64,000 bases of DNA. Source: Phoronis australis. Its lineage: Eukaryota; Phoronida; Phoronidae. Positions within the stretch are counted from its first letter, which is position 1. Every line of letters begins with the position of its first letter. Both the position numbers and the translations under genes were made by a program. Positions 24,513-37,627 of this stretch are shown one piece after another. Where the stretch lies: NCBI GenBank assembly GCA_002633005.1, contig NMRA01000016.1, forward strand, positions 1,772,336 through 1,836,335, in the 5' to 3' direction. The notes beneath the pieces are model-generated. The model had not been told where the DNA came from. It made no database searches and saw only the letters and a program-made list of their open reading frames with translations.

Positions 24513-27500
24513 GTGAAGGCTAATTCATCTACAATGTAGTAGGACGCAGCCATGGTGCGCCCGGACAGAACCCCGCCTTCTTTCCAACGCTATCGTACGT
24601 GTACGCGAAGCAATCGAATTTCTGCAGCGCATTCAGGCAACTCGACGTGTGTAGATTTGATTTACTACCATTCCAGTGTCCGTCGTGCAAATGTGCAGAT
24701 GCAAAATGAACGCTTTTAGTTCCAAATCCCTTCATTAACAAGTTTATAAGGTACCAATGTATTCTGCAAGTTGTCTGTGCTGATTTGACCTTGCATTCAT
24801 GATATTGATTGACAATGTCAGAAATGATGATTGGCACACGATTCTGCACTGTTCTTGAGACTTTTACTCAGTTGTAAAATTAGTGATTGGATTTAATGTT
24901 ACAAAATCTCACTTTTTTGCCGCCATTCATGCACCTCCACAATTATCTTGACTCAAATGTTTTCCTGTGTATTTTTCAAAAACATATATGGGTCTCTTTC
25001 GATTTCTTTACCTGGAATTTGAAGCAATTTCGAAGAATCATCCGGGGGTCGCCTGCTGAGTTTGTTTAATGATAGGGCAAGGCCATGCGTGCAAATTTTA
25101 ACAAAGGGTGTGAGTTGATTTTGGCAAAGACCACCGTCTGGGCTCTCTGATTGGGATTTGACCTGGGCGAACCTGAGTGGAGAAATCGCGGGGTTTGAAA
25201 TAGGATCCGTCGGTGCATGGTGTATGGACAACTGTGGGTCATCTTGAAAAAGGGGAGATTCGTAGCGGCGTGTAATATAATAAAGGGAACGTCTTCAATA
25301 CACCATAAAAATTAGATTGGCGAACTCATGGGAAATAATATGTCCTTTCAATGTTTTAGACTGTTAATTTTGTTGCTCATTCGTTTTAAATAAAATTACA
25401 TAAAGTAACTGACAGAATGCATTCGGCGGTCACCTGTAATCAGACAAATTTGGTAAAGCCACGAGGGGCCTTAGTTGTTGAATATCAGTACATGACACTG
25501 GACAATTTGTCTTATCCTTGATTTTGGTCGAGGTTGCTGTCATCTCATGGTCTTTATCTCACAACGAATTAGGTCAGGTACCCACAATACTAGTAGTGAC
25601 ATCTGGCGCTGAAATATAAAATCAATCACTCTTCAACTTATTCAAGCGAAGGTTCAATGCATAACGGGAAAGGACATGGAAAGGACATTACAATAAAAAT
25701 ATTCAATGAAAACACATTAAAACGTTTAAGACTTATATCATGTAACATAAATCTAAAAAATAAGCCAAACAAGAAGGTTAGTAGCAACAATAAAATTCAT
25801 TAAGTGGTACAACACGAGTTTTGTTTAGTTTATAGTAAACCTTTATTACTCATTACATTTTTATTTAAAGATAACACTTAACTGTAAATAGCACAAAATC
25901 GAAAAATGGTACACGAAATCCTTATTTCAAGAAAATAAAAGTGAAAGATAAGAATTTCCGAGAAAGCAACTTTCTTATTACTGACCTGGACCATGCAGCC
26001 AGCCGACGACCAGGACAGCTGAAATTGGCTCTCCGGCTTTCATCAACGCAGGTAGGCATCTACGACGAGTGTCGTTACAGGTGACTTGTGTCCTGTCAAT
26101 CCAGACAGGCACGTGATCCACCGCAAGTTCCCCGACGAACAAGAGATGCCCGAGTTGGCGTTTTTAACACCAGACCATAGTTTGTATGGGCTTTAAAAAT
26201 CAAGAGGTCAGAAATGAATTCCACGAACTGAATTAATTCGCAGCATTAGTGTTCGGCGATAACTGGTTAAAATAACTTGTCCGTTGTATTAGCATTTCTC
26301 CGAAAGATCTGGATCCGCCCATGCATGTGTAAAGCAGTAATAGCAGTGCTGCGATCATACAGGGGAAATTTGTGGCCCCTAAACATAACTTAACGTCACA
26401 GATTTGAAACACAGTTACCACTGAAAGCATTGTGAAGATAATTAAAAACGTAAATTCACACCTGTTGTCAATATAAAGGAACTAATTCACGGAGAAATTA
26501 ATTTTAATTCGTCAAAACGAATGGCAATGATGCTAGCGACAAACAGTGATGCGGTAGAGCATAAACCGACAGAAACACGGAGAATAAAAACAAAAACCAA
26601 AAGATGCGAAACTTACTGCCTGTCAATCATCAGTTGAAACTGATCAGAAGAAATTATCAACAGAAGAGAACGAGGAAAACCTCCGAATCCAAGAAAGGCT
26701 CTGTCCTTAATTACGGGACCAGGAAGTGAGTATGTTACATGTTTATTTAGTACACTGGACCTTCAATAAAGTTCTGTTGTTCTTTATACTGCTCGAGTGT
26801 GGTTAGGTCGTTTGTCAAAGTTTCGGTTTCGTAGTATATTTTCTTAACAACCTCGGACGACTACCTTAAAACATGATACGTGACCCTCCTTTGTGACTCA
26901 TAACAGCCGCGTGTAGGTAAAAGATACGCTTCTGCTTAAATGATTACAGAAAATGTGATTTCCAATGACAATATGACCGCTTATTGCATTGTTTTTCAAC
27001 TTATCCTCATATTGGGGGAACTCACTTTTCAGAGAAAATGAGACAAAGCACGTGCGTTATAAATTTTATTTCCCTCGTTTCTGTTTTGTTGGATGTTTCA
27101 CTTTTCTGCTCAGTGACATTTCTGGGAACCCGCGTCACAGTGAATCTCTGACTATGAGGATTTTCATGCCTGAGACGTCAACGTTTCATAACATCATACC
27201 CATCGATATGTTGAAAATTGCCCAGTAAAAACATTCACGCCATGCAATTAAACATTTCTCTGTTTCACTCCTTGTAGTTGGAGACTGTCAACGTGCACTG
27301 CCAGTTTCGACGATTGCAGCAGAATAAAATGAATTCAGCTTGCCAACAACTGTGTCGTGCATGCATACGGGAGATATGCCGAATGGTATTAATCTGTTGT
27401 ACGTGTACAGGCCAGATTCATAAGGTTCGCCCACGTACAAGCATGACACCAATTGTTACTAGACTGCGTTAATCGTGAAAACGTAAGTGTTGCAATCACG

Positions 27501-28011
27501 GGGAAAGGTGTAACAATCTACATGTAGGATCTGGGTCTAATGATTTCACTCGAGATCGAAGTCGAAATTATTTTTGGCATTTTCTTTGCTACTTTGCGCG
27601 AATTCGAGATGAGTTTCTACTATTCTATGCTCAAGTACACTAGTGGTTCAGGTAATTGAAAAGTATTTAATCTTAGTTTTTACTTAATGATCCCACCAGT
27701 GAGGCTAAAAGTTCTAGTTTGAACTCGAGACTTCGAGTTTTTACACTATTTTTAGCTCGAATCTAGGGTCCATCAAATGTGATCACGTACTAGCAAGTTT
27801 GCACAGAAATAGGCACTTATCTTGAGATAGTACAAAAATAGAATGGGAAGTGCCAACATGATTTTGACTTTAACTTCGCGTAGAGAGATTAGTCCCCGGG
27901 CCCCTGAACGTCAGTTTAACGAAAAATAAGCCGTCTCACCTATAGCGGGGTCGCAGCATACGGCTTAGCAATAATTTATTATCTGAGTAGGAATTACCAA
28001 TTATGTTCAAG

Positions 28012-28160
28012 GGCGGATCCAGGATTGTGAGTTGGGGGGGAGCAGAATATTAGTCAGGATTTTGCCCGTCAGACATTCGGACCTCCTAACTGCCTAATGG
28101 AATCTGGGAGAATTTTTAGGGGAGCCATGGCCCATTTGGCCCCCTCTAAATCCGCTACTG
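28012..28160 (+). mobile_element. GGCGGATCC MITE-like element, copy 2
   Basis: Same order of blocks as 18189-18336 (GGCGGATCCAGGATT, GACATTCGGACCTCC, GGGAGAATTTT, AAATCCGCTACTG). Confidence 0.7.
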
Positions 28161-28578
28161 ATGTTTGCATGTTTTGGAAACATACTGTACTGTGGAGGTG
28201 AGATATTATATTACTGTTAGGAAATAAAAGAGTTTTGGGGCAAGAAAACTATTTTGAAGTAGGTTTCCAAGCGAAGCGAAAGCACTCAACACCAAATGAT
28301 GCGAATTCATGGGGATCATTGAAAGGCGAGTGTTTCGCAAATGTGGTCGAAACCTCACCAACGTACGCCTATCAAAATCAGACGACCACTGATGTATTGA
28401 TTATGGGGTATACAATTATAAACTAATTCAATGCTTTTGTTCCATAAGTGGAGATCCCCCCCGACAGTGTATGGCTAATGTCAAGGGTCTGTGGATCGCA
28501 GTCCTGAATTCAGTCACACTTTTTGTCATGACACGTTTAATGAAACGCCAGACACTTTCTTTTTAATTTATTTTTCAG

Positions 28579-28708
28579 TGGTCGACTGCCCGGGTGGGCA
28601 CGTGCTTGTAAATCCACAACCAAGAAGTTTGACAAATGTTCCCGCCAACTCCTCCGTGGTCAAAGATTTAACGGCAATGAACTTGACAGGAAACAGCCTA
28701 TATGTTGG
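28579..28708 (+). CDS. Possible leucine-rich-repeat (LRRNT-like) exon
   Basis: Acceptor TTTATTTTTCAG, donor GTTGG|GTATGG. Encodes VVDCPGGHVLVNPQPRSLTN then VPANSSVVKDLTAMNLTGNS and LYVG. A cysteine-containing start, LTNVP and LTAMNLTGNSL (LxxLxLxxNxL) resemble the N-terminal cap and first repeat of an extracellular LRR protein. No following LRR exon was recognised, so it may be a relic. Confidence 0.35.
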
Positions 28709-31700
28709 GTATGGCATCTTTATTTCTATACAACAACGTAAATGTGAAAAAGGTAGAGATTCAGTATTACTGTGGTTCAGAATTCGTTACGTGAACAAAA
28801 ATAATTTTATGGAACAAAAACATTAGGTCGAGTATAGTAGGCCTATACTCGCAAGGCGCATTGGCCATACAACGTACTTTAAAGTCTCTGTAAAAATGCC
28901 GACTGTACTACCTGGCTGGCACATATTATGTTTGTAAGGTAAGTTTCACCCGTTACCGGTAAATGCATGTTGCTGCGGAATGTTATGAAATTCTATTTTA
29001 CGGAATTTTATCAAGTTAAAGGTTGACAAATTTCTAATTTAATGGCCTACGTAAGTATCGTGTTTTGTACTGTTGTAAAGTGAGCAATTGCCAAGAAAAT
29101 CGGTTTTCTGAGACCAGTCCCACCATGAATTTGATCCTGCAACTTTGTGGGTGCACTGTCAGACGCTCTGCTGGCGGAAAAAACGCACATGTAGGTAAGT
29201 GCCAAACCCACTGCAAACGTCTGACTGACAACGGCGACAATTGACGATTTATCTTTTGTGGTAAAATCCCAAATCACAAGAAACTTTATCGTTTCGTAGC
29301 CCTGGTCAGAGGTAGCTTAACTTTAAAAAATTTACCACTTCCAACGATAATCCCATTTTCGAAAAATAGAAAAACAGCGATCCATTTCTGTGCAAAACCG
29401 TTTTGATGAGCCGGCGCATCAATTATTCATGTACGTTAATGACACTCACTTTCCATCGTCAACAATTTATATATGTACAGAGATATGTTTGTGGTGCATG
29501 AATGAGATTAGCCCGTACTGGCGTTCCATTGTCAAATTTCCTGCCATGTCCGACAAGGTACTGAGAAAAATCCAACAGCACATGTGCACCTGTATGACCT
29601 ACCTGAAAACACTTAGACCTACATGTATTGAGGGAATCATTTGGTAAAAACACAAGCAATCTAAACCTCGCTTATTCTCGTTTTCAGTGTTTGTAGAGGC
29701 GCCGAGTTCACGATTAGCCGGAGTTTCTTTCCGTGTTTGACTCTCTAAAAAGCTTCAGTGAAAAAGATCATGCAGCCAGACACTACCAGGTACTACATTG
29801 AAAGGATCGACATTCGGCAACATCCGAATGGTCTAGTCTCGAAGCGACCAGGGTTATCCTAAGGTGAAGTTTTATTTTAAAAACTATGACTTCAGCGGCA
29901 TCTGTTCTTGCACCCCTTTGTTTTAGCACGCGTTAGACTCGACCGATACTAAACAATGACTCTGTTCTTTCAACACACCACTGCTGCAATAGGTCATTCC
30001 ATGGTATAAACAAAGCATTTCCGTTACAGATGCACCAGGTAAAATCTGGCTGTCAACCCACTTTTTATTGATGTCGATTTTAAACATTGCAAAATTCACG
30101 TGTGAACTGGTCAACGCATGCAGAATATTGGAAATTACAATTTTCTAGACACAGATTTTAGCTCATCAAGACATGTTTTACCACAAACGATAATGTAGAC
30201 GAACGCAATTTGTACATTTACCACGAGGTCACATGTTTCTAGCTATAACACATTGTGACACACCACGGATTTTTAAAATACCTTAACTACTGACCTTGCG
30301 TTGCTTTCTGGAGAAAAACGCGTCCAAAACCATCATTTCACCTAAAATCACATGTATTAAAGATCATGGATTACGCCCACCTCCAAACTACATACGTTTT
30401 TTAAAAATTAAGAAACAGAGCTATACTAGTTATCAAAGAGATTCCAGGCACGTTGTTAACAAGGAGTTAAAAGTAAGCATGACATTCAAACAATCTGTCC
30501 CACTGCTAAGCATTCGAAACCGTCCCAAAAGGACAAGTTTCGGATCCATTCACTTCGCTCCCTTGACCTGTTAAGAGAGCGATAAACTGGAGGTCAAACG
30601 TACCACTAATAGGGAATTTTGTTCCAAGAACAAATATCAAATACAAACCTCACACACGCAGAGGTAGATCGAGTGTTTCGAGCATATTAATTCAACTTAA
30701 AAGAAGACGGTTGGTTTTTAATATAGGCGTTTAAGCCATCAGTTTTAATAGCTGTAGCCCTGGCAAATTCTCACATTTCTTACCTCCACACATTTGAGCA
30801 TTGGTTTAAGTATAGAACCTTCAATGGGCATATCTTTGTTATTTGAAGGGATTTTACTGCCCGTTATTAAGTTTGAAATTTGTCTTTTTGTAGAGAAATC
30901 GAAGACCCATGAAGAGTCACAGACGTGGCAGTTGGCCTGGACAACGGAATTGTGTAGTTTGCTCGATACTAGTATTCTGCGTGCACTAATACCTGTAGTG
31001 TGAACAAACTGGTCTAAAGACTTACCTGATACCCCAGCCTATTCTACTGGAATATAAAGCGCTGCAGTGTACCTGTGGCAGTCGTTAGAGGTCTGCTCGC
31101 AAATTGTCATCATACTATTTGGTTAGAAAATTATACATTCATTTTTAAACAACCATGCATAGGTCCCTGGAAAATTTCACTGTTTTCTGCACGCTTATTG
31201 GCCCGCTGCGTCACATGATGTTGTAGGCCTATGGTTCAGCTTCATACAGGACGTCGCGAAACCAATCAGGTTTAAGCCAAATATTTTCATCAACTTCGGT
31301 GTAAATATAAATGATGGGCGCACTTATGTTAAATTGAAATGATCAAATATGATTGTACCTCTGGTGGCGAAACACATAACAAACAAATATTCATGAAACA
31401 GTTTCTCGCAAAAACTACAAGTTTGCGACATTTTCGTCAGTACGTTCCAATATTTTCGTGCACTTTGAACCCGTCGACGACGTATCAGTTCCAATTCAGA
31501 CAGACTAATATATCTGAGGTTCCAAGTACCGTAATTCTGATTCTGAAAACGCTGTCAAGACCACAATCGTCAATATGCCCTTTCAGAATAGATGTCCGCG
31601 TGTGTCTGTATTTTAGTGGCGCATCTAATCACGTTCAAAGTTCGTGTCCATTCTTATGATGGTCTTGTTTGTGATTTTTACTCCATCAAGACTATCTTCG

Positions 31701-32239
31701 GATATCTTGCCCGCTGATAGTGGAAAAGTAATTCTGATACTTAGACGGTAGGCTACGTGTGTTAATTCGACTTCGGTCCATTTAAGAGCTAACTTTTGAT
31801 TTAAAACACTACTTGCAGTTAGAAATTAGTATCAACTAGGCTTAGTAATGCGTAAAAAATTAGAGTGATTTCTGGGCAATTCAGCGTTATTGCTTGAGAC
31901 AGTCAACTCAGCTTTTAATGTTAAAATATTTTTTCCGGTTTGTCATAGCGGTTCATATACTGTGCTTGGTCTAAAGACACAGAAAACTGTCACTAGAGTT
32001 TGAATGTTCCAAACCCAGAAACCACCAGTTTCAAGTGACGAGAATACTAGGTGGTCTCGTTGTCAACGCGAGTAATATAAAAAAACAAGACGCCATGGTT
32101 ATTGTTATTGCTGTGTTATCGCAATCCATATAGTTGAAGTTCGTTTCTGCAGTCATGCGCCAGTAAAAAAAGTTTTATGTCGGTGCCGACCATTATACAG
32201 CAGATCGGCAGCTTAGAGCACTTAGCACGAATGAACGAG
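28709..32239. other. Stretch without a recognised gene
   Basis: Only short frames with no family resemblance. Confidence 0.45.
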
Positions 32240-33110
32240 GTGGCCCCTGGGGGACTTTACGAGGGGGGAAATTTTAGAGCTAAATTAGATACCGGCCGAA
32301 ACTAATTTAAAATCGACAGGATGTCGTGTCTTATTGAGCCCTGCATGGCCGAAAAGTGCATTCTAGAAAAGACCTGGGCCTCTAGAAACCCTAAAAGGAC
32401 CCAACAAAATTGAGATAGCTCAACTATTCGAGGTACCATAAAGCAATCCTATGTGATTGAGTACATGAGACTCGTCGCTATAAAAATGACCAAAGATAGA
32501 CAATATACACCGAGTTGAGCCCTCCATAAACCCTCAAAAATGTCACCCACGCGCATTGCTGTTGACAGTATGAGATAGATTAGATATTCGAGGGACCGAT
32601 CTCACCTGATTTTAAATGGACAATGTGCCAGAGGGGGAATCGAATGACCCATCTTCATGACAGAAAACTTGTCTTCTGTAATGGGTCCGCCAGAGCCCAC
32701 CCACCGGAAAAATTTCCCGCTATGCGGCATATGCCACTGATGACTAGTCTATCACAAAACACGAAACTCTGACTTGTGCCAACAGAATCTTCCAAACATC
32801 TCGCCAACGGAATGATCTTGACATTTTGAGCAATATTAGTTATTCAAGGCATAAATTGATTTAAAATTAACAGTCATGTCACACCGGCACAATGACCCGT
32901 GGCAAACCGTTACTTCCCCTCTAGAAAGGGCTTTCAGGTGACCGAAAAGACCTCCCAAAATCGAGCTTTTTCAACATTCGACGTACAACAAAAATGATTC
33001 CATATGATTCACTACATGCCACTGGCCAAAAATACGCCTGGTTGAATCCGACAGAAACACCAAAACATCTCACCACAGAAATTTGCGCTAAAGATATACG
33101 GCGTATCGGT
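32240..33110. repeat. Degenerate repeat region
   Basis: Related phrases recur: TTTAAAATCGACAGGATGTC near 32309, TTTTAAATGGACAATGTGCC near 32612, TTTAAAATTAACAGTCATGT near 32867; and CCTATGTGATTGAGTACATG near 32449 against CCATATGATTCACTACATGC near 33000. The pattern suggests an old tandem array with units of a few hundred bases. No coding potential seen. Confidence 0.4.
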
Positions 33111-33238
33111 TAAAAATTATTTTAGCAAACCGTGCACCAAACAAATATTGTGATCAGGCAAATTGAGATCTAAAGTTACTCAACATGTTGGAAAACTATA
33201 TATGCACGTGCAAAAATAACTACTTACTTTGTTTTGTG

Positions 33239-33445
33239 AAGTTGAGATTCTCAAATCATACCAGACCATTGCAGTCACCATCTGCCTCTGTACGTACAAA
33301 GGTTGGCTGACCACAGTGCAGAAAAGTGAGACCATCGAACTACCGTGAAATCATTTTTGTTCTGTAATTGACATTCAAATGATGCGCGCACTTTTATATC
33401 CGCAAATAAAAATTGCCAAATGCAAATTTTCTTTGTTGATTTATT
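33239..33445 (+). repeat. Direct repeat, long copy
   Basis: GAGATTCTCAAATCATACCA ... ACTACCGTGAAAT ... TTTTATATCCGCAAATA ... TGCAAATTTTCTTTGTTGAT. Repeated at 36005-36144 without an internal segment of about 65 bases. Confidence 0.75.
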
Positions 33446-33982
33446 ATTATTTATTTGCTTATTATAGTGACATAAGGGTGCCAGTAAATACATGATCTCA
33501 AACACAGAATATTCACTACACATCCCAGTCTCAATGGGCTTACGCAGTCACCTAATAACAATTAAACCATTGCATAACATAATGCACACACACACAACAT
33601 CAGACTTTACTTCTAACCTGCAAAGGGTAGTGAAGGAATTTTGCTGGTAATACCTTTCAAGTTATTTCGGAATACTGAAGTAGCGCAGAACCCCGTATAA
33701 AATGGTCGAATATGAGTATATTTTTCACAATCAAAGATTAATGAACTTCATCTTCAATTCCGTTTTTACAAACACAAAAATCCGTTCATTCACAGGAATT
33801 CCGGAGAACCGCAGCCCCACGTCAACCTCTAATGGTAGAATACCTCCTCTCAATTGAGTTAGTGACCGACCTCTGAGACACCGGCAAACGTAACTACTCT
33901 TCTACACAATAGTCATTTTTAACAGATCTGTATAAGCACAGTTTTGGTTTCTAAGTGATTATTTTTATCCCGTTTAACCCTT

Positions 33983-34216
33983 CTAACTGGAACCTGAATT
34001 CTCAAGCTTTCGAGATGCACAATTTGCTTGTTCCTGAAATTTTCTGAAAAATGCATATCTCCACAATTTTAAATATTGATCTTGACCAATTGCAAGAGCT
34101 CCGATGTTTAAGGTCCCATAAAAATACTTTTTAGCAATTCTGTTGTCATCCATTTGAACTAAACGATTCCAAAGCCTTAGCATATTTTCATGTTTTTGTA
34201 ATGTGAATTTGGCCAT
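33983..34216 (-). mobile_element. Non-LTR retrotransposon remnant
   Basis: The 77-codon frame contains RLWNRLVQMDDNRIAKKYF, resembling the region after the reverse-transcriptase domain of LINE elements (pattern W..R..MDD.R..KK.F). No RT catalytic motif is left, so this is a 3' fragment. Confidence 0.45.
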
Positions 34217-34368
34217 CCCCAGTCACCACAAAGTACTGCATTGGCAGCATGTGCTCTCGTTCTGATCATTTTGCTCAGACCCGTATTGGAATCTGGCCCG
34301 TATTTGAATGACGTCATCATTCCCATACGGGAAGTAGACTAGTTTCTGGCCCGTATGCCTCTTTCGAA

Positions 34369-34940
34369 TTATGATCAGACCATTTCACAATGTTTAATAT
34401 AAATTGTACTTTGGTTGACACAAATATTTGCATGTTGGAAGCTTGCATTCGCGTCATTTTGAAGCCGAAAGTGTTATCGCTGTCGAGAGGCGTATTGGAA
34501 TCGGCGACAGTGGGCCTTTAAAGTTGGTGGAAAATACGCAAAAGTTCAAGGAAAGACATTAGATTGTCATTTCATATCATTTTATATGCAAATGGTTCAA
34601 ATTTGTTACCTTTGAAACGTCTTAATCGACTAATTAGCACACATTCCCGCCAAAAAGGGCCCGAATGGGAATCACTGGGACGGTAATAGGGACCGCCTAA
34701 AGTGTCGAATAAAAAACAAAATGCCTCCCTCAAATTATGATCAGACTATTTCACAACTTTTAATATAAATTGTACTTTGGTTGACACAAATATTTACATG
34801 TTGGGAGCTTGCATTCGCGTAATTTTGAAGCAGAAGGTGTGATCGCCCGGAGAGATTCTACGGGCTGGCTGTCGAGTGTGTGGCCCGTTTTGGAGTCGGC
34901 GACAGTAGGTCTTCAAAGTTGATGGAAAATACGTGGAAAC
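34369..34940 (+). repeat. Direct duplication of about 180-200 bases
   Basis: Copies at about 34369-34545 and 34733-34940 share TTTAATATAAATTGTACTTT, GGTTGACACAAATATTT, AGCTTGCATTCGCGT and a GGCGACAGT...AAAGTTG end. The second has an extra insertion. Neither copy encodes protein. Confidence 0.8.
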
Positions 34941-35166
34941 GCAACCTGATCTGTTCGTATACAGCAATATTCAAATTCGTCGAAAACGTTCTATTAGAAG
35001 CTAAATTTTCAAAATAATTCGCCTTGCAGTCGGGAAATTTTTCTGTCTTTTCCTCTAATAATGAAGCATTTTCCTTGATTCCTGAAGTACTACCCGAGAA
35101 AAAANAAAAAAAAAAAAAAAAAAAAAAAACACGGAGAACGCGTCAAACAAGAAAAACTGCAATTAC

Positions 35167-35240
35167 CACAGACTCGAACTCAGTCACGACCTGGCGGATA
35201 GAGGGTACGTGCTTTACCACTGCACCACCACGATAGCTCC
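35167..35240 (-). repeat. tRNA-like (SINE head) sequence
   Basis: Minus strand GGAGCTATCGTGG, then TGGTGCAGTGGTAAAGCACG (A-box-like) and GAGTTCGAGTCT (B-box-like) at tRNA spacing. The 3' end does not pair with the 5' acceptor arm, so a tRNA-derived SINE is more likely than a functional tRNA. Confidence 0.45.
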
Positions 35241-35860
35241 TAATTTGATACTAGTACTTGTTTATAGTCCACAGCGTTTGCGCCCGAAACCTACTTCTTT
35301 TTGTAATGCTTATTATATATTTTGTGCAATCAGTTCGTAACAAATTTGTTGTCCTTAAAATAGACTTCAATTGCCCAAAAGACCAAATCCGTTTTTGTAT
35401 TGGCAATAATGACGCGATTGCTTTGGAAATCATCTTAATTAAGTTAAGGTTTGACAAAGAGAGAATTATGAGTTTCTGAGTGATTCACTAAGGCTTCGGT
35501 TAAAATTAACATCTTACCAGCAACTTCTGCTTTTCATCGTCACTCAAAGTCCATTTTCTTTAAAAAATGAAGTAATTTTCTTCATTACACAGTGGAGGCA
35601 GACGACAAACGGAGTTGTAGTGGGCAGCGCCACCGACTGCCGGTCGTCTGGGATATCGCGGGAGAGCCTATACTTAGCCATAGTTCCGTTACGATTGAGC
35701 CGTATTCCGAATTTGACACTTGACTTGAAATTGGATCTAAGCCCCTCCCCCCTAAACACTACACACATTTAAATCTTGTTTCAGCCGTGTAATTTTGCCC
35801 GGGGTTAATTAATAAACTCAGCATTTCCCTACGCTCTTGCTGTTTTATTTTTTTGCAGCA

Positions 35861-35918
35861 GCCCACGAGGGGGGGGGGGGAGGGGGCGGGCCCCCTGGGT
35901 CCCCTAAATCCGCCTATG
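35861..35918 (-). mobile_element. Short GGCGGATTTAGG element fragment
   Basis: Minus strand ATAGGCGGATTTAGGGGACC then a G/C-rich core. Looks like one end of the same family. Confidence 0.45.
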
Positions 35919-36004
35919 TAAATTAAGTTACCAGAACCATGCGCGCGTGCAATATAGAGGGCGCTCACTCACTCCGTCATAGTCAGGCTTAATTTGGCCT
36001 GACG

Positions 36005-36144
36005 AAGCTGAGATTCTCAATTCATACCAGACCATCGAACTACCGTGAAATAATTTTTGTTCTGCAGCTGACATCCAGTTGACGTGCTTACTTTTATATC
36101 CGCAAATATAAATGACAAAATGCAAATTTTCTTTGTTGATTGTC
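36005..36144 (+). repeat. Direct repeat, short copy
   Basis: Same blocks as 33239-33445. The missing segment is bounded in the long copy by AGACCAT on both sides, and here a single AGACCAT remains. Confidence 0.75.
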
Positions 36145-36831
36145 TAATGATTATAATCAATTCACCGTGCCAAAGAATTTTTGAACACTATTGACCTCAT
36201 AATCACAGATTTTCCCCTTTGCCGTGTTGTGTCAAAGGATCGGAAGTAGGTTAGATCAATTATTGTTTGTTGAATAATATCGGCAAAAGTTGAAAAAATG
36301 GAGTTTCCTCATGTATTCCAAGTTCACGCCGCTATCTTGAGATAAAGCAAGTTTCCAAGTTCACGCATAGCAATCTTACTTCCAACATTAAAGAGCTGTC
36401 CATTTCCGGGTTTTGTGAGTTGAAAAAAAGAACGAATGGGAAACAATGGGTGATGAAATTTATGCTGTTATCAGTTGTTTATTTGCTGCTGAAGTATGAG
36501 TGCTAGATTTTTGGTGTAGAATAGTGTGTACTTAGTTCTGTGTTTGTTTAAGTTAATGATCACTATCGCTTCTGGAGATTTTTTAGAAATTAGATATTTT
36601 CGCGACGCCAGGCGTCCAGGGCAGGGGAATGCTTGAATCCAAATTCAGGAGAGCTGTTCATTGACGGAAAACGTCAAGATACTATCGCTTCGAAGTGCCT
36701 CTAGTCAAGCTAAACTTGAATTGCACCTTGTGGAAATTTATGCCTTTTTGTGCCAGCCTACTATCCTATAAAGTTGAACTTTGGAGGCCAGTTAGTTGGT
36801 GTATATAGACTGCACCCGATTTCTGTCACTG

Positions 36832-36949
36832 GTCAGATATACAGTATAAGGGTCCCTGGTTTTGAGAACCAGTATCATCCACTGAATAACACGCTCGTTA
36901 TATTCAACGATTGCCTGGTTCTCAAATTCAGGGACCACTACATCCGACA
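36832..36949. mobile_element. Hairpin element, copy 2 (inverted relative to 528-624)
   Basis: Arms 36851-36872 and 36914-36935 (GGTCCCTGGTTTTGAGAACC against GGTTCTCAAATTCAGGGACC). The loop holds TCCACTGAATAAC, the complement of the copy 1 loop. Confidence 0.65.
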
Positions 36950-37395
36950 AGTGCCGGATTTCGTATCTAAAAATTCTTCAACAACGTGATAGAAATGCTG
37001 TGAAAGAACAGTAATTCTTGTTAGAAAACAACCACTTTGCTACTCAAATTTCAACCGTTGGGGAAGTGGTTGATGAGTGATCCGACACGTGTGTCACGTC
37101 ACTGTGGTGTTGAAACTGACAAGAGTTGTTTCTTAGTTAGAATACTACCTGGGTTGAAGAACGAGGTCATTGACTGAAAGTTTCCATCCTCTGAAAGAAA
37201 TCCCCTTTCAGATTCGAAAATTTCCCTCTTTGGAAAAAAATTCCCCTTGCAGATTGCACAGCCATGTTTTTGCCTCAGGTGAGTAAGGGCCCTGATTCTT
37301 GGATTTGGCACTGCATTTGCCCAAGAATGATATCATACTGAGGTTATGATATCATGCGTTGGCCATGTTACATATGTACGATTATGGATTGACTT

Positions 37396-37477
37396 CATGG
37401 ACGGCCGCAGCACTGAAATAAGGGAGGGGGGGGGCGATAGCCTATAGCCCCACCTCCCTGTGGTGCGCCACCCATGG
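37396..37477. mobile_element. CATGGGCGGC MITE-like element, copy 2
   Basis: CAGCACTGAAATAAGGGAGG ... TGTGGTGCGCCACCCATGG. Just upstream of the plus ZNF domain exon. Confidence 0.6.
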
Positions 37478-37627
37478 ACTTGCATAGCTCACTGGCTCCT
37501 GGCGTAATGAATGCAATTTTATGATTTGTACATATCTTCTGTTAACCAACCAAGAACTAAATGTCAGCAATTAGCTGCCTTGGGCCTTGTTCTCCTCTTC
37601 CTTGATGTGTCTTTGTTCCTTTTTCAG

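Noticed and set aside
25983-26160. Possible minus-strand exon reading VTCNDTRRRCLPALMKAGEP and following
   Set aside because: It has a fair donor and a possible acceptor but no recognisable domain or partner exons, and the opposite strand also offers exon-like borders.
35098-35129. Poly-A run as the tail of the tRNA-like SINE
   Set aside because: The run is A on the plus strand while the tRNA-like part is on the minus strand, so it is in the wrong orientation for a SINE tail.
33239-36144. LTR retrotransposon flanked by direct repeats
   Set aside because: The repeats lack TG..CA ends, a primer-binding site or gag/pol coding between them.
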